Below, piece by piece: positions 53,193 to 61,534 of a stretch of 64,000 nt of DNA. Position 1 is the first letter of the stretch. Each line of letters begins with the position of its first letter. The notes beneath the pieces are model-generated. The model was given only the letters and a program-made list of their open reading frames with translations. It was not told where the DNA came from and did no database searches. The position numbers and the translations under genes are program-made. Source of the stretch: JAAELZ01 sp965223465 (GTDB lineage Bacteria > Pseudomonadota > Gammaproteobacteria > Arenicellales > Poriferihabitantaceae); contig OZ245025.1 of assembly GCA_965223465.1 (NCBI GenBank), forward strand, positions 2,232,001-2,296,000, written 5' to 3'.

Positions 53193-54488
53193 CTACTCGC
53201 TTGTCATAAACTCTTCGTAAGATTTTTTCACATTTTTAAGCTTGGCTGTGCTGATCAAGTGATCAATAACCTGCTCTTCTATCACCACACTGGCGATTTG
53301 ATTGCGCTGCTGCTCATCGTTCATCACGTACTGTTTATATTTGTCCGGCTCGGCATAGCTCCCGGCGAGCTCGTCAACGCGCTTTTCGATTAGCTTTTCA
53401 TCAGGTTTCAGTTTTTCTTCTTCTACCACCGCGTTGACCAGTAAACCCAGCTTAACGCGCTTTTCAGAAGGCTCCTGATAATTCTCGCGCTTGATCATAT
53501 CCTTACTCGGAATACCTTGTTGCTCCAGCTGGCGGGTAACCTCCGCTACCGCTCGATTAATTTCCTCTTCTACGGGTGCCTTGGGAATCGGAAAGTCATA
53601 TTTATCCGCAATTTTGGACAGCACCTGGTCGCGCAGTGCGTTGCGCTGTTTCTGCTTTAATTCACGATCCAGCCCTTCACGCACTTCTTCACGCATGGCC
53701 TTGATACCGCCCTCAATCCCCATGGATTTGGCAAACGTATCATCTATTTTGGGTAAAGTTCCTTTTTCTATCTTCTTAACAATAACGGCGAATTCGGCGG
53801 TTTTACCGGCTACGTCTTTACCGTGATAATCTTTCGGAAATTTAAGCTTAAAGGTTTTTTCGTCACCTTTTTTAGCACCTTCTAGATTTTTCTCAAACTC
53901 TGGCATGAAACGACCTTCGCCCAACACCAGCTCCGCATCTTTACCTTCACCGCCCGCGAAAGCCTCGCCTTTTATCGTACCGGTAAAATCAACGGTAAGC
54001 TTATCACCTTGTTTGGCCGCTTTATCCGTTTCGGTGTATTCGGTTTGGCGTTTCTGAATGCTGTCAATGGTACGATCAATATCTGCTTCGGTCACATCAA
54101 CCTCAATGGCCTCAATCGTTTCACCTTCCAGGGTAGGTGGATCGATCTCTGGGTAAACTTCGATATCCACATCGAAAACGAAATCCTTGCCCCGCTCCAT
54201 TTGGGTCGGCACGATATTGAGCAAGCTCGCTGGCATGATTTTTTCTTGCTGCAACGCTTTGGGATAGTACTCATTAATAAGTTCGTCCATAGCTTCTTTA
54301 AGTGCAGAACCACCAAACTGCTTTTCGAGCATTTTTTGCGGGATTTTACCCTTGCGAAACCCAGGTAGCTTTGCGTTCTTGGCATAGCGCGCGAGCTTTT
54401 TATTGACCGCCTTATCAAATACTTTTGCTGCGACTGATATGGTGACTTTACGTGCGATACCTTCTTGCTTCTCGATTGAAACTTCCAT
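53193..54488 (-). CDS. tig: Trigger factor
   Basis: Ribosome-bound chaperone and prolyl isomerase. 431 residues (E. coli 432). The ribosome-binding signature is in LPGFRKGKIPQKML (about 44-57). The FKBP-type PPIase domain is at about 155-240 (DKLTVDFTGTIKGEAFAGGE, MPEFEKNLEGAKKGDE), with the C-terminal helical chaperone domain after it. I start at ATG 54488, which gives the standard MEVSIEKQEG; a longer frame upstream is not trigger factor. Follows the tRNA cluster, as in Pseudomonas. Confidence 0.96.
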   Translation of the reverse strand: MEVSIEKQEGIARKVTISVAAKVFDKAVNKKLARYAKNAKLPGFRKGKIPQKMLEKQFGGSALKEAMDELINEYYPKALQQEKIMPASLLNIVPTQMERGKDFVFDVDIEVYPEIDPPTLEGETIEAIEVDVTEADIDRTIDSIQKRQTEYTETDKAAKQGDKLTVDFTGTIKGEAFAGGEGKDAELVLGEGRFMPEFEKNLEGAKKGDEKTFKLKFPKDYHGKDVAGKTAEFAVIVKKIEKGTLPKIDDTFAKSMGIEGGIKAMREEVREGLDRELKQKQRNALRDQVLSKIADKYDFPIPKAPVEEEINRAVAEVTRQLEQQGIPSKDMIKRENYQEPSEKRVKLGLLVNAVVEEEKLKPDEKLIEKRVDELAGSYAEPDKYKQYVMNDEQQRNQIASVVIEEQVIDHLISTAKLKNVKKSYEEFMTSE

Positions 54489-54569
54489 TACTAGTTCTAT
54501 TGTATGCGTTAAATTAAATCGGGGTGGCTTATTCGGAGTCGTGTAGTGCTGGCCAACAAGCCCTGAAGA

Positions 54570-54655
<86 letters not shown>

Positions 54656-54794
54656 TTCATATGCTTTCACGTACTCGCGCGCAGCGCGACAAACGCGAAA
54701 GGCTTAGTGCAGAATAAATCTATTCGATAAATTCTGCCCAGTACTTTATCACCAGCACCAATCACTATAGCCGCATATCGCCGCTATAAAAATA

Positions 54795-54871
54795 TGGGGT
54801 GAGCGATGGGGCTCGAACCCACGACCACCGGAATCACAATCCGGGGCTCTACCAACTGAGCTACGCTCACC
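54795..54871 (-). tRNA. tRNA-His(GUG)
   Basis: 77 nt including G-1 opposite C73 and the encoded CCA. Acceptor GTGAGCG/CGCTCAC; anticodon loop TTGTGAT; T loop TTCGAGC. The extra 5' G, encoded here, is the histidine identity element. Confidence 0.96.
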
Positions 54872-54931
54872 ATAATCAGCACCTGCCTTACAACAAATAC
54901 TGCGCCTCAACAGAGACTTGCACCAACCTAT

Positions 54932-55317
54932 TGGCGCGCCCGACAGGACTCGAACCTGTAACCTACGGCTTAGCTTACCCACCACGGCTTTCGCCGCCAA
55001 GATGATAGGCTATTCGCGCTACACACCCTGTTTGGGGTCTGGACTATATCTTCACCATTTCAGGTGGGACACGTATAGTCTCTACGGATCCCGTTTATTC
55101 GATACCTACCGCCACAGTGCTTCGCCCGCGACCCTTCGGTATCTTGCCGGTTTCCTCGGTATTGCCATAAGTGTACCACTATCATGCACTTGAAGGTTTC
55201 ACCGATACAGTGTCCTGCACTGATCAAGTTTTGTTTCCCCGATCAGGCTCCTGTTAGAAATCAACTGCTCGATTTCATGTCAAAGGCCGTTGCTCTATCC
55301 AGTTGAGCTACGGGCGC
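54932..55317 (-). tRNA. tRNA-Arg(UCU) split by a group I intron
   Basis: Exon 1 is 55317-55283 and exon 2 is 54973-54932 (with CCA). Together they give a complete 77-nt cloverleaf very like E. coli tRNA-Arg(UCU): acceptor GCGCCCG/CGGGCGC, D arm AGCTCAACTGGATAGAGC with A20, anticodon stem ACGGC/GCCGT, loop CTT+CTAA giving UCU, T arm ACAGG/CCTGT. The 309-nt insertion lies between U34 and C35. Without splicing the tRNA would be non-functional. It is the second gene of the Pro-Arg-His-Leu cluster. Confidence 0.9.
54974..55282 (-). ncRNA. Group I intron (self-splicing ribozyme), 309 nt, no ORF
   Basis: Follows a U (position 34) and ends with G, as group I introns do. The core is visible. P7 arms GACTATA (55080-55074) and TATAGTC (55048-55042) enclose a P8 hairpin CACC/GGTG (55066-55053). 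The flanking GTAGAGACTATACG and AGATATAGTCC closely parallel the Azoarcus tRNA-Ile intron. A P2-like hairpin GAAATC/GATTTC lies near the 5' end. A P9-like hairpin CGGC-GAAA-GCCG (54996-54985) has a GNRA tetraloop. No homing endonuclease frame. P1/internal guide pairing with CCU of exon 1 (AGG near 55251) is only partly clear. Confidence 0.88.
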
Positions 55318-55369
55318 TCATTCATTGCCAAAATAATTGTTAAATCACACCAATAATCTGGGCTAAAAC

Positions 55370-55446
<77 letters not shown>

Positions 55447-55499
55447 AGCTTACCTGTTGTGCACCAGACATACGCCGGCACGTATACACAGGGTGGGCG

Positions 55500-55528
55500 A
55501 ATATACTGACTCATATCCTAAAGGTCAA
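55500..55528 (-). promoter_or_regulatory. Promoter of the tRNA-Pro/Arg/His/Leu operon
   Basis: TTGACC (55528-55523), 17-bp spacer, TATATT (55505-55500), then a GC-rich discriminator CGCCCACCC, the signature of stringently controlled stable-RNA promoters. Ends about 53 bp before tRNA-Pro. Confidence 0.8.
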
Positions 55529-55734
55529 TGCTGTTCAAGGCTTTATTTGATCTATCAGAATAGTGCTTTAGATTGATCAGCGAATGGTACTCTATGACAA
55601 GCCATCCACTTTACCTGAATTAAACTTATCAACCAAGGTTAAAGCAAGGGGCTGTGCCACCTTAACCCTGTTCTCGTTATGGTGGCTAACCCAAACCGCA
55701 GCACTGAATTGTGCTACGGTAACCTGGGTTGATT

Positions 55735-56661
55735 TTAATGTGTGAATTTACCTAATTTGATTCGCTCTGCTTCCATCAGCTCAACTTCACGCGCGCCGGA
55801 AATCACGATAGCGGGATCCGGAACAAAATCTAACTCTAGATTACCGCGCTCGTAGGGTACCGCATTTAAAATCACGCGCATTGCATTTAAACGAGCCAGG
55901 TGTTTGTCATTGGAGCGTATCACCGTCCACGGCGCATTGCTCACGTGCGTACGCTTAAGCATTTCATATTTTTGGTTGGTAAAATCGTCCCAACGTTCCT
56001 GCGCCTGTAAATCAACCTCGCTCAGTTTCCATTGACGCAGTGGGTCAGTTTTACGTCGCTCAAACCGATCGGCCTGCTCTGATTTGGTTACACTAAAATA
56101 TAGTTTCACCAGAATGATGCCATTGCGTACCAGGTCTTTTTCAAAACCGACCACGCCCTTCATAAATTGGCGATATTCTTCCGGGGTACAAAACCCAAAT
56201 ACGGGTTCGACCATCGCTCGGTTATACCAACTTCGATCAAACAAAACGACTTCCCCACCCCGGGGGAATTTTTCAACATAGCGCTGAAAAAACCATTGGG
56301 TGCGCTGCGCATCACTGGGTTTACCTTGCGCCACAATGCGATAGTGCTTTTCATTCATATAACGTGCAACCCTGCGAATCGTACCGCCCTTTCCCGAAGC
56401 ATCCCGCCCTTCAAACAAAATAATCATCGGACGCTTGGTTTGTTCCAGGTAATTTTGCAACCGAATTAATTCCGCTTGATACGGCTTGAGAGATTTTTCT
56501 TGTTGCCGCTTGGAAACTGCTTTTGCCGTCTTGCGCGCTTGCTTGGCCTCAGGATCTTCTACCGGCTTCGGTGCCGCGGTCTTAGCTTGAGATGACTCTG
56601 ATTTGGCTTTTATCGGGGCGGCAACTGGAGGCTTGTTCTTGGGAGGTGTTTGTGTCGTCAT
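55735..56661 (-). CDS. ppk2: Polyphosphate kinase 2
   Basis: Interconverts polyphosphate and nucleoside di/triphosphates. 308 residues, one PPK2 domain. Walker A IILFEGRDASGKGGTIRRV, Walker B-like VVLFDRSWYNRAMVEPVFGF, and the lid region RFERRKTDPLRQWKLSEVD. A Lys/Ala/Pro-rich N-terminal tail of about 65 residues precedes the domain. ATG at 56661 is preceded by GGAG; an earlier in-frame codon reads into poor coding sequence. Monocistronic. Confidence 0.93.
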   Translation of the reverse strand: MTTQTPPKNKPPVAAPIKAKSESSQAKTAAPKPVEDPEAKQARKTAKAVSKRQQEKSLKPYQAELIRLQNYLEQTKRPMIILFEGRDASGKGGTIRRVARYMNEKHYRIVAQGKPSDAQRTQWFFQRYVEKFPRGGEVVLFDRSWYNRAMVEPVFGFCTPEEYRQFMKGVVGFEKDLVRNGIILVKLYFSVTKSEQADRFERRKTDPLRQWKLSEVDLQAQERWDDFTNQKYEMLKRTHVSNAPWTVIRSNDKHLARLNAMRVILNAVPYERGNLELDFVPDPAIVISGAREVELMEAERIKLGKFTH

Positions 56662-56803
56662 CGCTTCTCCGGGGTGATGGTTGAACAGGAAACATGAGAT
56701 TTTATACCAAATTAGCACATAACCGCATTATCCATCTGAAAAACAAGCGCAAAAATTGACGTATATCATTTATCTATACGCCCATAAGCACAAAAGCTCC
56801 TTC

Positions 56804-57328
56804 CTACAAAAGATCTACAATGGCTTGGCGTAATTGAGCTTCAGACATCAACCCCAACTTCTTGGCGCGCAGCTGACCTTGCCGATCAAATACCAGGGTT
56901 AATGGCAGACTGCCATTACTACCCAGCGATGCCAACCATTTGCTACCCTGCATCGGACCAGCGAGCAGTTGCGGATACTCCATACCCATCGCATCGACAT
57001 ACCGACGCACAGCTTCTTTATCATCATGCGCAATACCGATCAGCTCCAATCCCTGGGTTTGGTATTGTGCCAGCACATCCATAAACATTGGTATTTCCTT
57101 GCGACAAGGCTCACACCAGGTGGCCCAGTGATTCACCACCAAAACCTTACCTTGCCATTCGGTTAAGCGATTTTGGCCATCATCAAGATTGTCCCAGAGT
57201 AAATCGGACAGCGTATTGTCGCTTATTTCGAAGGAGGTATCGGGTGGAGTTGTGCGTTGACTACCAAATTGCCAGCCCAGCACAAGCCCCACTACCGCCA
57301 GACCAATAAAGATGCCTTTTCTTATCAC
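56804..57328 (-). CDS. TlpA/ResA-like membrane-anchored thioredoxin
   Basis: Periplasmic thiol reductase. 174 residues: an N-terminal anchor (IRKGIFIGLAVVGLVLG), then a thioredoxin fold with WCEPC active site in NHWATWCEPCRKEIPMF. The cis-Pro is in NGSLPLTLVFD. It lies 21 bp downstream of dsbD, which can supply electrons to such proteins, so the pair is probably a functional unit (for example cytochrome c or disulfide repair). Confidence 0.9.
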   Translation of the reverse strand: MIRKGIFIGLAVVGLVLGWQFGSQRTTPPDTSFEISDNTLSDLLWDNLDDGQNRLTEWQGKVLVVNHWATWCEPCRKEIPMFMDVLAQYQTQGLELIGIAHDDKEAVRRYVDAMGMEYPQLLAGPMQGSKWLASLGSNGSLPLTLVFDRQGQLRAKKLGLMSEAQLRQAIVDLL

Positions 57329-57349
57329 GCCAGCGTATCTGTTATATCG

Positions 57350-59668
57350 CTAAATCGAGTTCAGGTGTACCAGAAATCGCTCGGCGTTCTTAAAACCATA
57401 AAAACTCTTGTCCTTGAGTTGCTCACCCTCGGGACTAAAAAACAATACCGCCGGTGGACCAAATACACCAAAGCGCTTTTTCAACGCCTTACGCTGTTCG
57501 TCATTGGGGTCGGTTACATCCACCTGCAGCGCGATAAAACCTTGCGCCAATGCATTGCGCACCGCTGGATCACTGAATGTGGCTTCCTCCATCTTGATGC
57601 AGTCAACGCACCAATCCGCGTAGTAATCAATCATGATGTGTTTACCCGATTGGCGGGCAACAACGAATTGCTGGTCTAGCGCTTCAGTATTATTTACGCG
57701 GGTAAATACATGTTCGTTTTCAACTGCTGTTTTATGCTGGGTTGCTGGGCCGACAAACAAGCGCTCAGGCAAAGGATGCAAGATATCACGCTGCCCATAA
57801 ATTGCGCCGACCAGCGCCAGTACACCCCACACCAGAAAAAGCGTTCCCAAGCCTTTAAATAGTTTTCGCCAGCCCGAAGCCTCTTCAGGCAAGGATTGGG
57901 TGGCACCCAGATAAACTGCCACCACGATAAACAAGGCCGACCATAGATACAGTACCGGTACCTCCGGTAAGACCGATAGAAGATAAATCGCGACGGCCAA
58001 TAACAGCACGCCAAAAACATATTTAACTTTATCCATCCAGGCGCCTGCTTTAGGGATAAGGTGGCCCGCACCCATGCCGATGAGTATCAGCGGCACCCCC
58101 ATACCCAGCGCCATCGAGAACATGGTCATCGCACCCAAGCTGGCCGAGCCACGCGCAATCGCAATACTTAAAAATGAAATCAATACCGGCGATACACAAG
58201 CGCCCACAATCAACGCTGAGATTAGGCCGAGTAAAAATACCATCGGTGTCGATCCGCCCTTGATGCCCTGGGATTTTTCTGTCATGCGTGATTGAATGAA
58301 TGATGGCATCTGGATTTCATACAGACCAAACATCGACAAGGCCATTAAAACAAAAATCAATGCGATGATGCCAATCGCCCACACGTTTTGGAAATACGCC
58401 TGCAATTGGTCACCGGTTGCGCCTGCCACCGCACCGATGGCGGCATAGGTAACCGCCGTACCCAAAACATAGATACTCGCTAACCAGGCTGCCTTGGTTT
58501 TCGTCAGGCTTTCGCCCTGACCCGCGATCACGCTCGAGAGAATGGGGATCAGCGGCAGCACACAAGGGGTAAACGTCAACCCAATACCCGCCGCAAACGC
58601 GGTTAGTAATATCCACCAGAGGGTTTTATCATTTTTGGTTGCCGGATTCAGCGAGGATGATGCTGGTACCTGAATCGGGTTTTGCGTCGAAAGCGATTTA
58701 TTCGTGTTCGACCCATTTTGCGCACTCGCCGTGCTGATTAAGGCTGGCATGGTGAGCTCAAAACTTTTGTTCTGTGGCGGATAGCACACCCCGAGCTCGG
58801 CACAACCCTGATACTGAATATCCAGCATCAAGGTATTTTTATCTGCGACTCCGCCAGCGGCCTTTATCGATGCATCAAAAGGATATTTATACACCACCAC
58901 TTCACCAAAGTACTCATCTTGTTTGAGCTCACCTTCGGGTAACACGGGCTGTTCTAACTTATGACTGGAAGAATCAAACTTGAACTTGTTCTGATATAAG
59001 TAATACCCCTCGGCGATATCGAAACGTAGGCTGATGGTGTCATCGCGGGCGATTACGTTGACCTTAAACGCCTCATCCACCGGCAACAATTCGTCTTCTG
59101 CAGTTTCCACGCCCAGCAAGTTTCGCAAATCCTCAATCGAGCTTAGCGACCCTTCATCTGCAGCAGTTGCGTTCATCTGGGGCGTGGGGTCGGCAAGCGG
59201 TTTGGGTGCTTCGGTACCAGCGGCAGCCAGGGTGATCGGTATTTCGTGGGTGATTGGCGGGTAGCATACCCCCACCGGTTCGTTACACCCCTGGCCTTTT
59301 ACGGTCAGAATTGCATCCTCGGCATTTCCTTTTGGGTGAAGCGTAAACGCAACCTGATTGAGATAGACTTCAACGCTGCCGAATACCGGATCTTCTTTAG
59401 GCTTGCTTTCGGGAAAATCGTAATTAATCGCAATGGGGTTGCCCGCTTGATCCTCCAGGGCAAAGGATAATTTATCGCGATACATATAGTAACCGTCTGC
59501 AATCTCCCATTTGGCTTCAATCGTATCCGTGAGGGTGTTCGCAGAAAATGCAAAAGCTTCTTCCGATGGCAGCAGCTCGTCATCCTGCGCAAAACTTAGC
59601 CCACAACTCAACCCAAGCAAGCTGCTGAAGAGTATGCTGGTAATAGTGGAAACTGGGTTTTTTAACAT
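57350..59668 (-). CDS. dsbD: Thiol:disulfide interchange protein DsbD with duplicated N-terminal domain
   Basis: Carries reducing power from cytoplasmic thioredoxin to the periplasm. 772 residues versus 565 in E. coli. After the signal peptide (to about 27) there are two tandem nDsbD domains. Each ends with its Cys pair and a YPP: GCNEPVGVCYPP (about 131-142) and GCAELGVCYPP (about 290-300). The membrane domain (about 350-610) has its Cys in TFTPCVLPLIPIL and GACVSPVLISFLS. The C-terminal thioredoxin has YADWCVDCIKME. Duplicated receiver domains explain the extra length. Followed by a TlpA-like gene. Confidence 0.95.
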   Translation of the reverse strand: MLKNPVSTITSILFSSLLGLSCGLSFAQDDELLPSEEAFAFSANTLTDTIEAKWEIADGYYMYRDKLSFALEDQAGNPIAINYDFPESKPKEDPVFGSVEVYLNQVAFTLHPKGNAEDAILTVKGQGCNEPVGVCYPPITHEIPITLAAAGTEAPKPLADPTPQMNATAADEGSLSSIEDLRNLLGVETAEDELLPVDEAFKVNVIARDDTISLRFDIAEGYYLYQNKFKFDSSSHKLEQPVLPEGELKQDEYFGEVVVYKYPFDASIKAAGGVADKNTLMLDIQYQGCAELGVCYPPQNKSFELTMPALISTASAQNGSNTNKSLSTQNPIQVPASSSLNPATKNDKTLWWILLTAFAAGIGLTFTPCVLPLIPILSSVIAGQGESLTKTKAAWLASIYVLGTAVTYAAIGAVAGATGDQLQAYFQNVWAIGIIALIFVLMALSMFGLYEIQMPSFIQSRMTEKSQGIKGGSTPMVFLLGLISALIVGACVSPVLISFLSIAIARGSASLGAMTMFSMALGMGVPLILIGMGAGHLIPKAGAWMDKVKYVFGVLLLAVAIYLLSVLPEVPVLYLWSALFIVVAVYLGATQSLPEEASGWRKLFKGLGTLFLVWGVLALVGAIYGQRDILHPLPERLFVGPATQHKTAVENEHVFTRVNNTEALDQQFVVARQSGKHIMIDYYADWCVDCIKMEEATFSDPAVRNALAQGFIALQVDVTDPNDEQRKALKKRFGVFGPPAVLFFSPEGEQLKDKSFYGFKNAERFLVHLNSI

Positions 59669-59987
59669 GATTTGTTTATCGGAATACCATTCGCTTCGCA
59701 GGCACGCTGCTTTCCAAGCGTAATATCTGACCGCGAATTAGGCCACAAGTTCGGCTATTTGTATGTAGCTCATTAGTTGTATGACAATTAGTACTATTAC
59801 GTGTTGTGTTCTGCAAAACAGATACGGCTTCACAACGTGTAAACTATTTGCTCGCCCTTTTTACATATTTTTCACAACATAACGATTCAAGGGTCACGTA
59901 ATCTCCTACTGGCGCATAATTGTCATCGTTATGGACGAGTGGATTTGGGCCTATCCACTCAACGACAATAGTATGCGTATCAATTAT
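59669..59987. other. 319-bp spacer with a long imperfect hairpin
   Basis: At 59919-59969 an 8-bp perfect stem GAGTGGAT/ATCCACTC with an 8-nt loop is extended by GTT/AAC and ATTGTC/GACAAT across small internal loops. It follows the small gene at 59988 and precedes dsbD, and may act as a terminator or transcript-stabilising structure; no U-tract is seen. Confidence 0.5.
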
Positions 59988-60146
59988 CTATTCCTGCTTC
60001 GCCCAAGCATAGAAAGACGCTGCGACGCTGTCCAGCGCTAAGTCTTTACCAATCGCAACAACGCGTGCCAGTTTTTCTTGGCCCGGTCCATAAGCAACCA
60101 TAATTTCATCCCCAAGCTTTACCTCAGTCCCGCATTTATATTTCAT
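59988..60146 (-). CDS. Small hypothetical protein, 52 aa
   Basis: Begins MKYKCGTEVKLGDEIMVAYG and continues with GQEKLARVVAIGKD. The pattern (short hydrophilic start, GDEIMVAYG, then VVAIG) is that of a small SH3-like barrel domain seen in many short gammaproteobacterial proteins of unknown function. AGGA precedes the ATG at 60146. Starts 28 bp after the YqcC-like gene on the same strand. Confidence 0.6.
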   Translation of the reverse strand: MKYKCGTEVKLGDEIMVAYGPGQEKLARVVAIGKDLALDSVAASFYAWAKQE

Positions 60147-60174
60147 AGGTTTCCTTAGTGTGTAATGGCGATCA

Positions 60175-60519
60175 CTAATGCGGCACATTAAACAACTGGT
60201 CCAGCTTATCGATTGCTGCCAGCAGGTCGTCGGTGTTTTCCTCGTAAAGTTTAAATTCTTCCTCAGCCAAAGGGTGAATTTCGCAAAAAGTTGGTAGCGG
60301 CAATTGTTTGGCGATTAACTCGCGCGTTTTAGGAAACATCACCCATTGCAACCATTCCAGAAAAGCCATGGTATCGTAACAAAACGGCGCGGTACTCCCG
60401 AACGCGCTCGCGTCTGGACGCTCGCTGGCGTACAAACTCAGCTCTTGCATTATCGCTTCGATACGCTGAATTTGGCTTTCAATCCGGACATAACGCTGTT
60501 TACTTGCGGTACTACACAT
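60175..60519 (-). CDS. YqcC family protein (DUF446)
   Basis: Cytoplasmic protein of unknown function. 114 residues. The family segment APFCYDTMAFLEWLQWVMFP followed by LPLPTFCEI is clearly recognisable; YqcC in E. coli is of similar size. Usually lies beside truC, which is absent here. Divergent from fxsA. Confidence 0.82.
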   Translation of the reverse strand: MCSTASKQRYVRIESQIQRIEAIMQELSLYASERPDASAFGSTAPFCYDTMAFLEWLQWVMFPKTRELIAKQLPLPTFCEIHPLAEEEFKLYEENTDDLLAAIDKLDQLFNVPH

Positions 60520-60593
60520 TTATACTTTAGCTAGCATGGTAATTTGGGTAATCAACCATATATTATAAGGACCCAATCTTATAAAACGATTAT

Positions 60594-61028
60594 ATGTTCA
60601 AGCTTTTTCTGCTTTTTTTGCTCGTTCCTGCCATTGAGCTTTATTTCCTGATCGAAATAGGCAGCGTCATTGGCGCGGGCTTTACCATATTTATGGTGGT
60701 GCTGACAGCGGTGATTGGCGCGGCATTAGTTCGCTATCAAGGGGTCACGACCCTGGCGCGCGCACAAACTGAACTGATTAAAAAAAGGGTGCCGGCGATG
60801 GAAGTAATGGAAGGAGCCTTAATATTACTCGCTGGCGCGATGCTGCTGATTCCTGGGTTTTTTTCTGATGCAATGGGCTTTGTTTTATTGATTTCACCCC
60901 TGCGCCGCTGGTTGGTACAGCGATACTTAAAAAATCGAGTGGTCAGTGTCGGGGGCCACGTCGACACAACGCAAAACGAGGCCGGCAATCGACGTGTGAT
61001 AGACGTAGATTATAAAGATTTGGACTAA
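60594..61028 (+). CDS. fxsA: FxsA family membrane protein
   Basis: Small inner-membrane protein whose overproduction lifts F-plasmid exclusion of phage T7 in E. coli. 144 residues, three to four hydrophobic segments. FLLFLLVPAIELYFLIEIGS and a Gly-rich second helix, then GAMLLIPGFFSDAMGFVLLI, are diagnostic. The polar C-terminal tail is cytoplasmic. Directly upstream of groESL, the same neighbour as in E. coli. Confidence 0.93.
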   Translation: MFKLFLLFLLVPAIELYFLIEIGSVIGAGFTIFMVVLTAVIGAALVRYQGVTTLARAQTELIKKRVPAMEVMEGALILLAGAMLLIPGFFSDAMGFVLLISPLRRWLVQRYLKNRVVSVGGHVDTTQNEAGNRRVIDVDYKDLD

Positions 61029-61070
61029 TCACGTATTTTTTATCTCCTTCCATTTTTTTTAATTTTCCTA

Positions 61071-61098
61071 TTGAAATTTAAATCGCTATCACTATGAT
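61071..61098 (+). promoter_or_regulatory. groESL sigma70-type promoter
   Basis: TTGAAA (61071-61076), 16-bp spacer, TATGAT (61093-61098), directly followed by the CIRCE element, so HrcA would block initiation. No good sigma32 promoter is seen here. Confidence 0.75.
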
Positions 61099-61124
61099 TA
61101 GCACTCGCTGAGCGAGAGTGCTAA
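61098..61124 (+). promoter_or_regulatory. CIRCE operator (HrcA binding site)
   Basis: TTAGCACTC-N9-GAGTGCTAA, both 9-bp arms perfect. Established target of the heat-shock repressor HrcA. hrcA itself is outside the window. Confidence 0.97.
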
Positions 61125-61200
61125 TTCGCTCGTAAGAAATACAAGCCTTAAACGGGCTTGTATATTTTTTTAAACCATTGAATAGATAGGAGTAAAGAGA

Positions 61201-61488
61201 ATGAATATTCGTCCTCTTCATGATCGAGTTGTCGTCAAACGTGTTGACGAAGAAACTACTAGCGCGGGTGGCATCGTACTGCCTGGCTCTGCCACCGAAA
61301 AGCCCATGCAAGGTGAAGTCCTCGCGGTTGGTAACGGCAAAATAAACGAAAACGGCGACGTACGCCCTTTGGACGTCAAGGTTGGAGATTCAGTACTATT
61401 TGGTAAATTTTCCGGCACCGAAGTCAAAATTGACGGTGAGGAAGTACTCATTATGCGCGAAGATGACCTGATGGGTATCTTCGAGTAA
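61201..61488 (+). CDS. groES: Co-chaperonin GroES
   Basis: Lid of the GroEL folding chamber. 95 residues. Start MNIRPLHDRVVVKRVDEE; mobile loop ETTSAGGIVLPGSATEKP; end EVLIMREDDLMGIFE. AGGAGTAAAGAGA before the ATG. Transcribed from the CIRCE-controlled promoter with groEL 46 bp downstream. Confidence 0.98.
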   Translation: MNIRPLHDRVVVKRVDEETTSAGGIVLPGSATEKPMQGEVLAVGNGKINENGDVRPLDVKVGDSVLFGKFSGTEVKIDGEEVLIMREDDLMGIFE

Positions 61489-61534
61489 ACAACTTTAGAT
61501 TAATAACGACAGATAATTTTTTAGAGGATTTAAC

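Noticed and set aside
54749..55193. Overlapping reading frames on both strands across the tRNA cluster
   Set aside because: They run through tRNA-His, tRNA-Arg exons and the group I intron core; no ribosome-binding sites or protein character, so no intron-encoded endonuclease.
54932..55317. Broken tRNA-Arg pseudogene caused by a random insertion
   Set aside because: Exons rejoin perfectly, the insert follows U and ends in G and carries ordered group I core helices.
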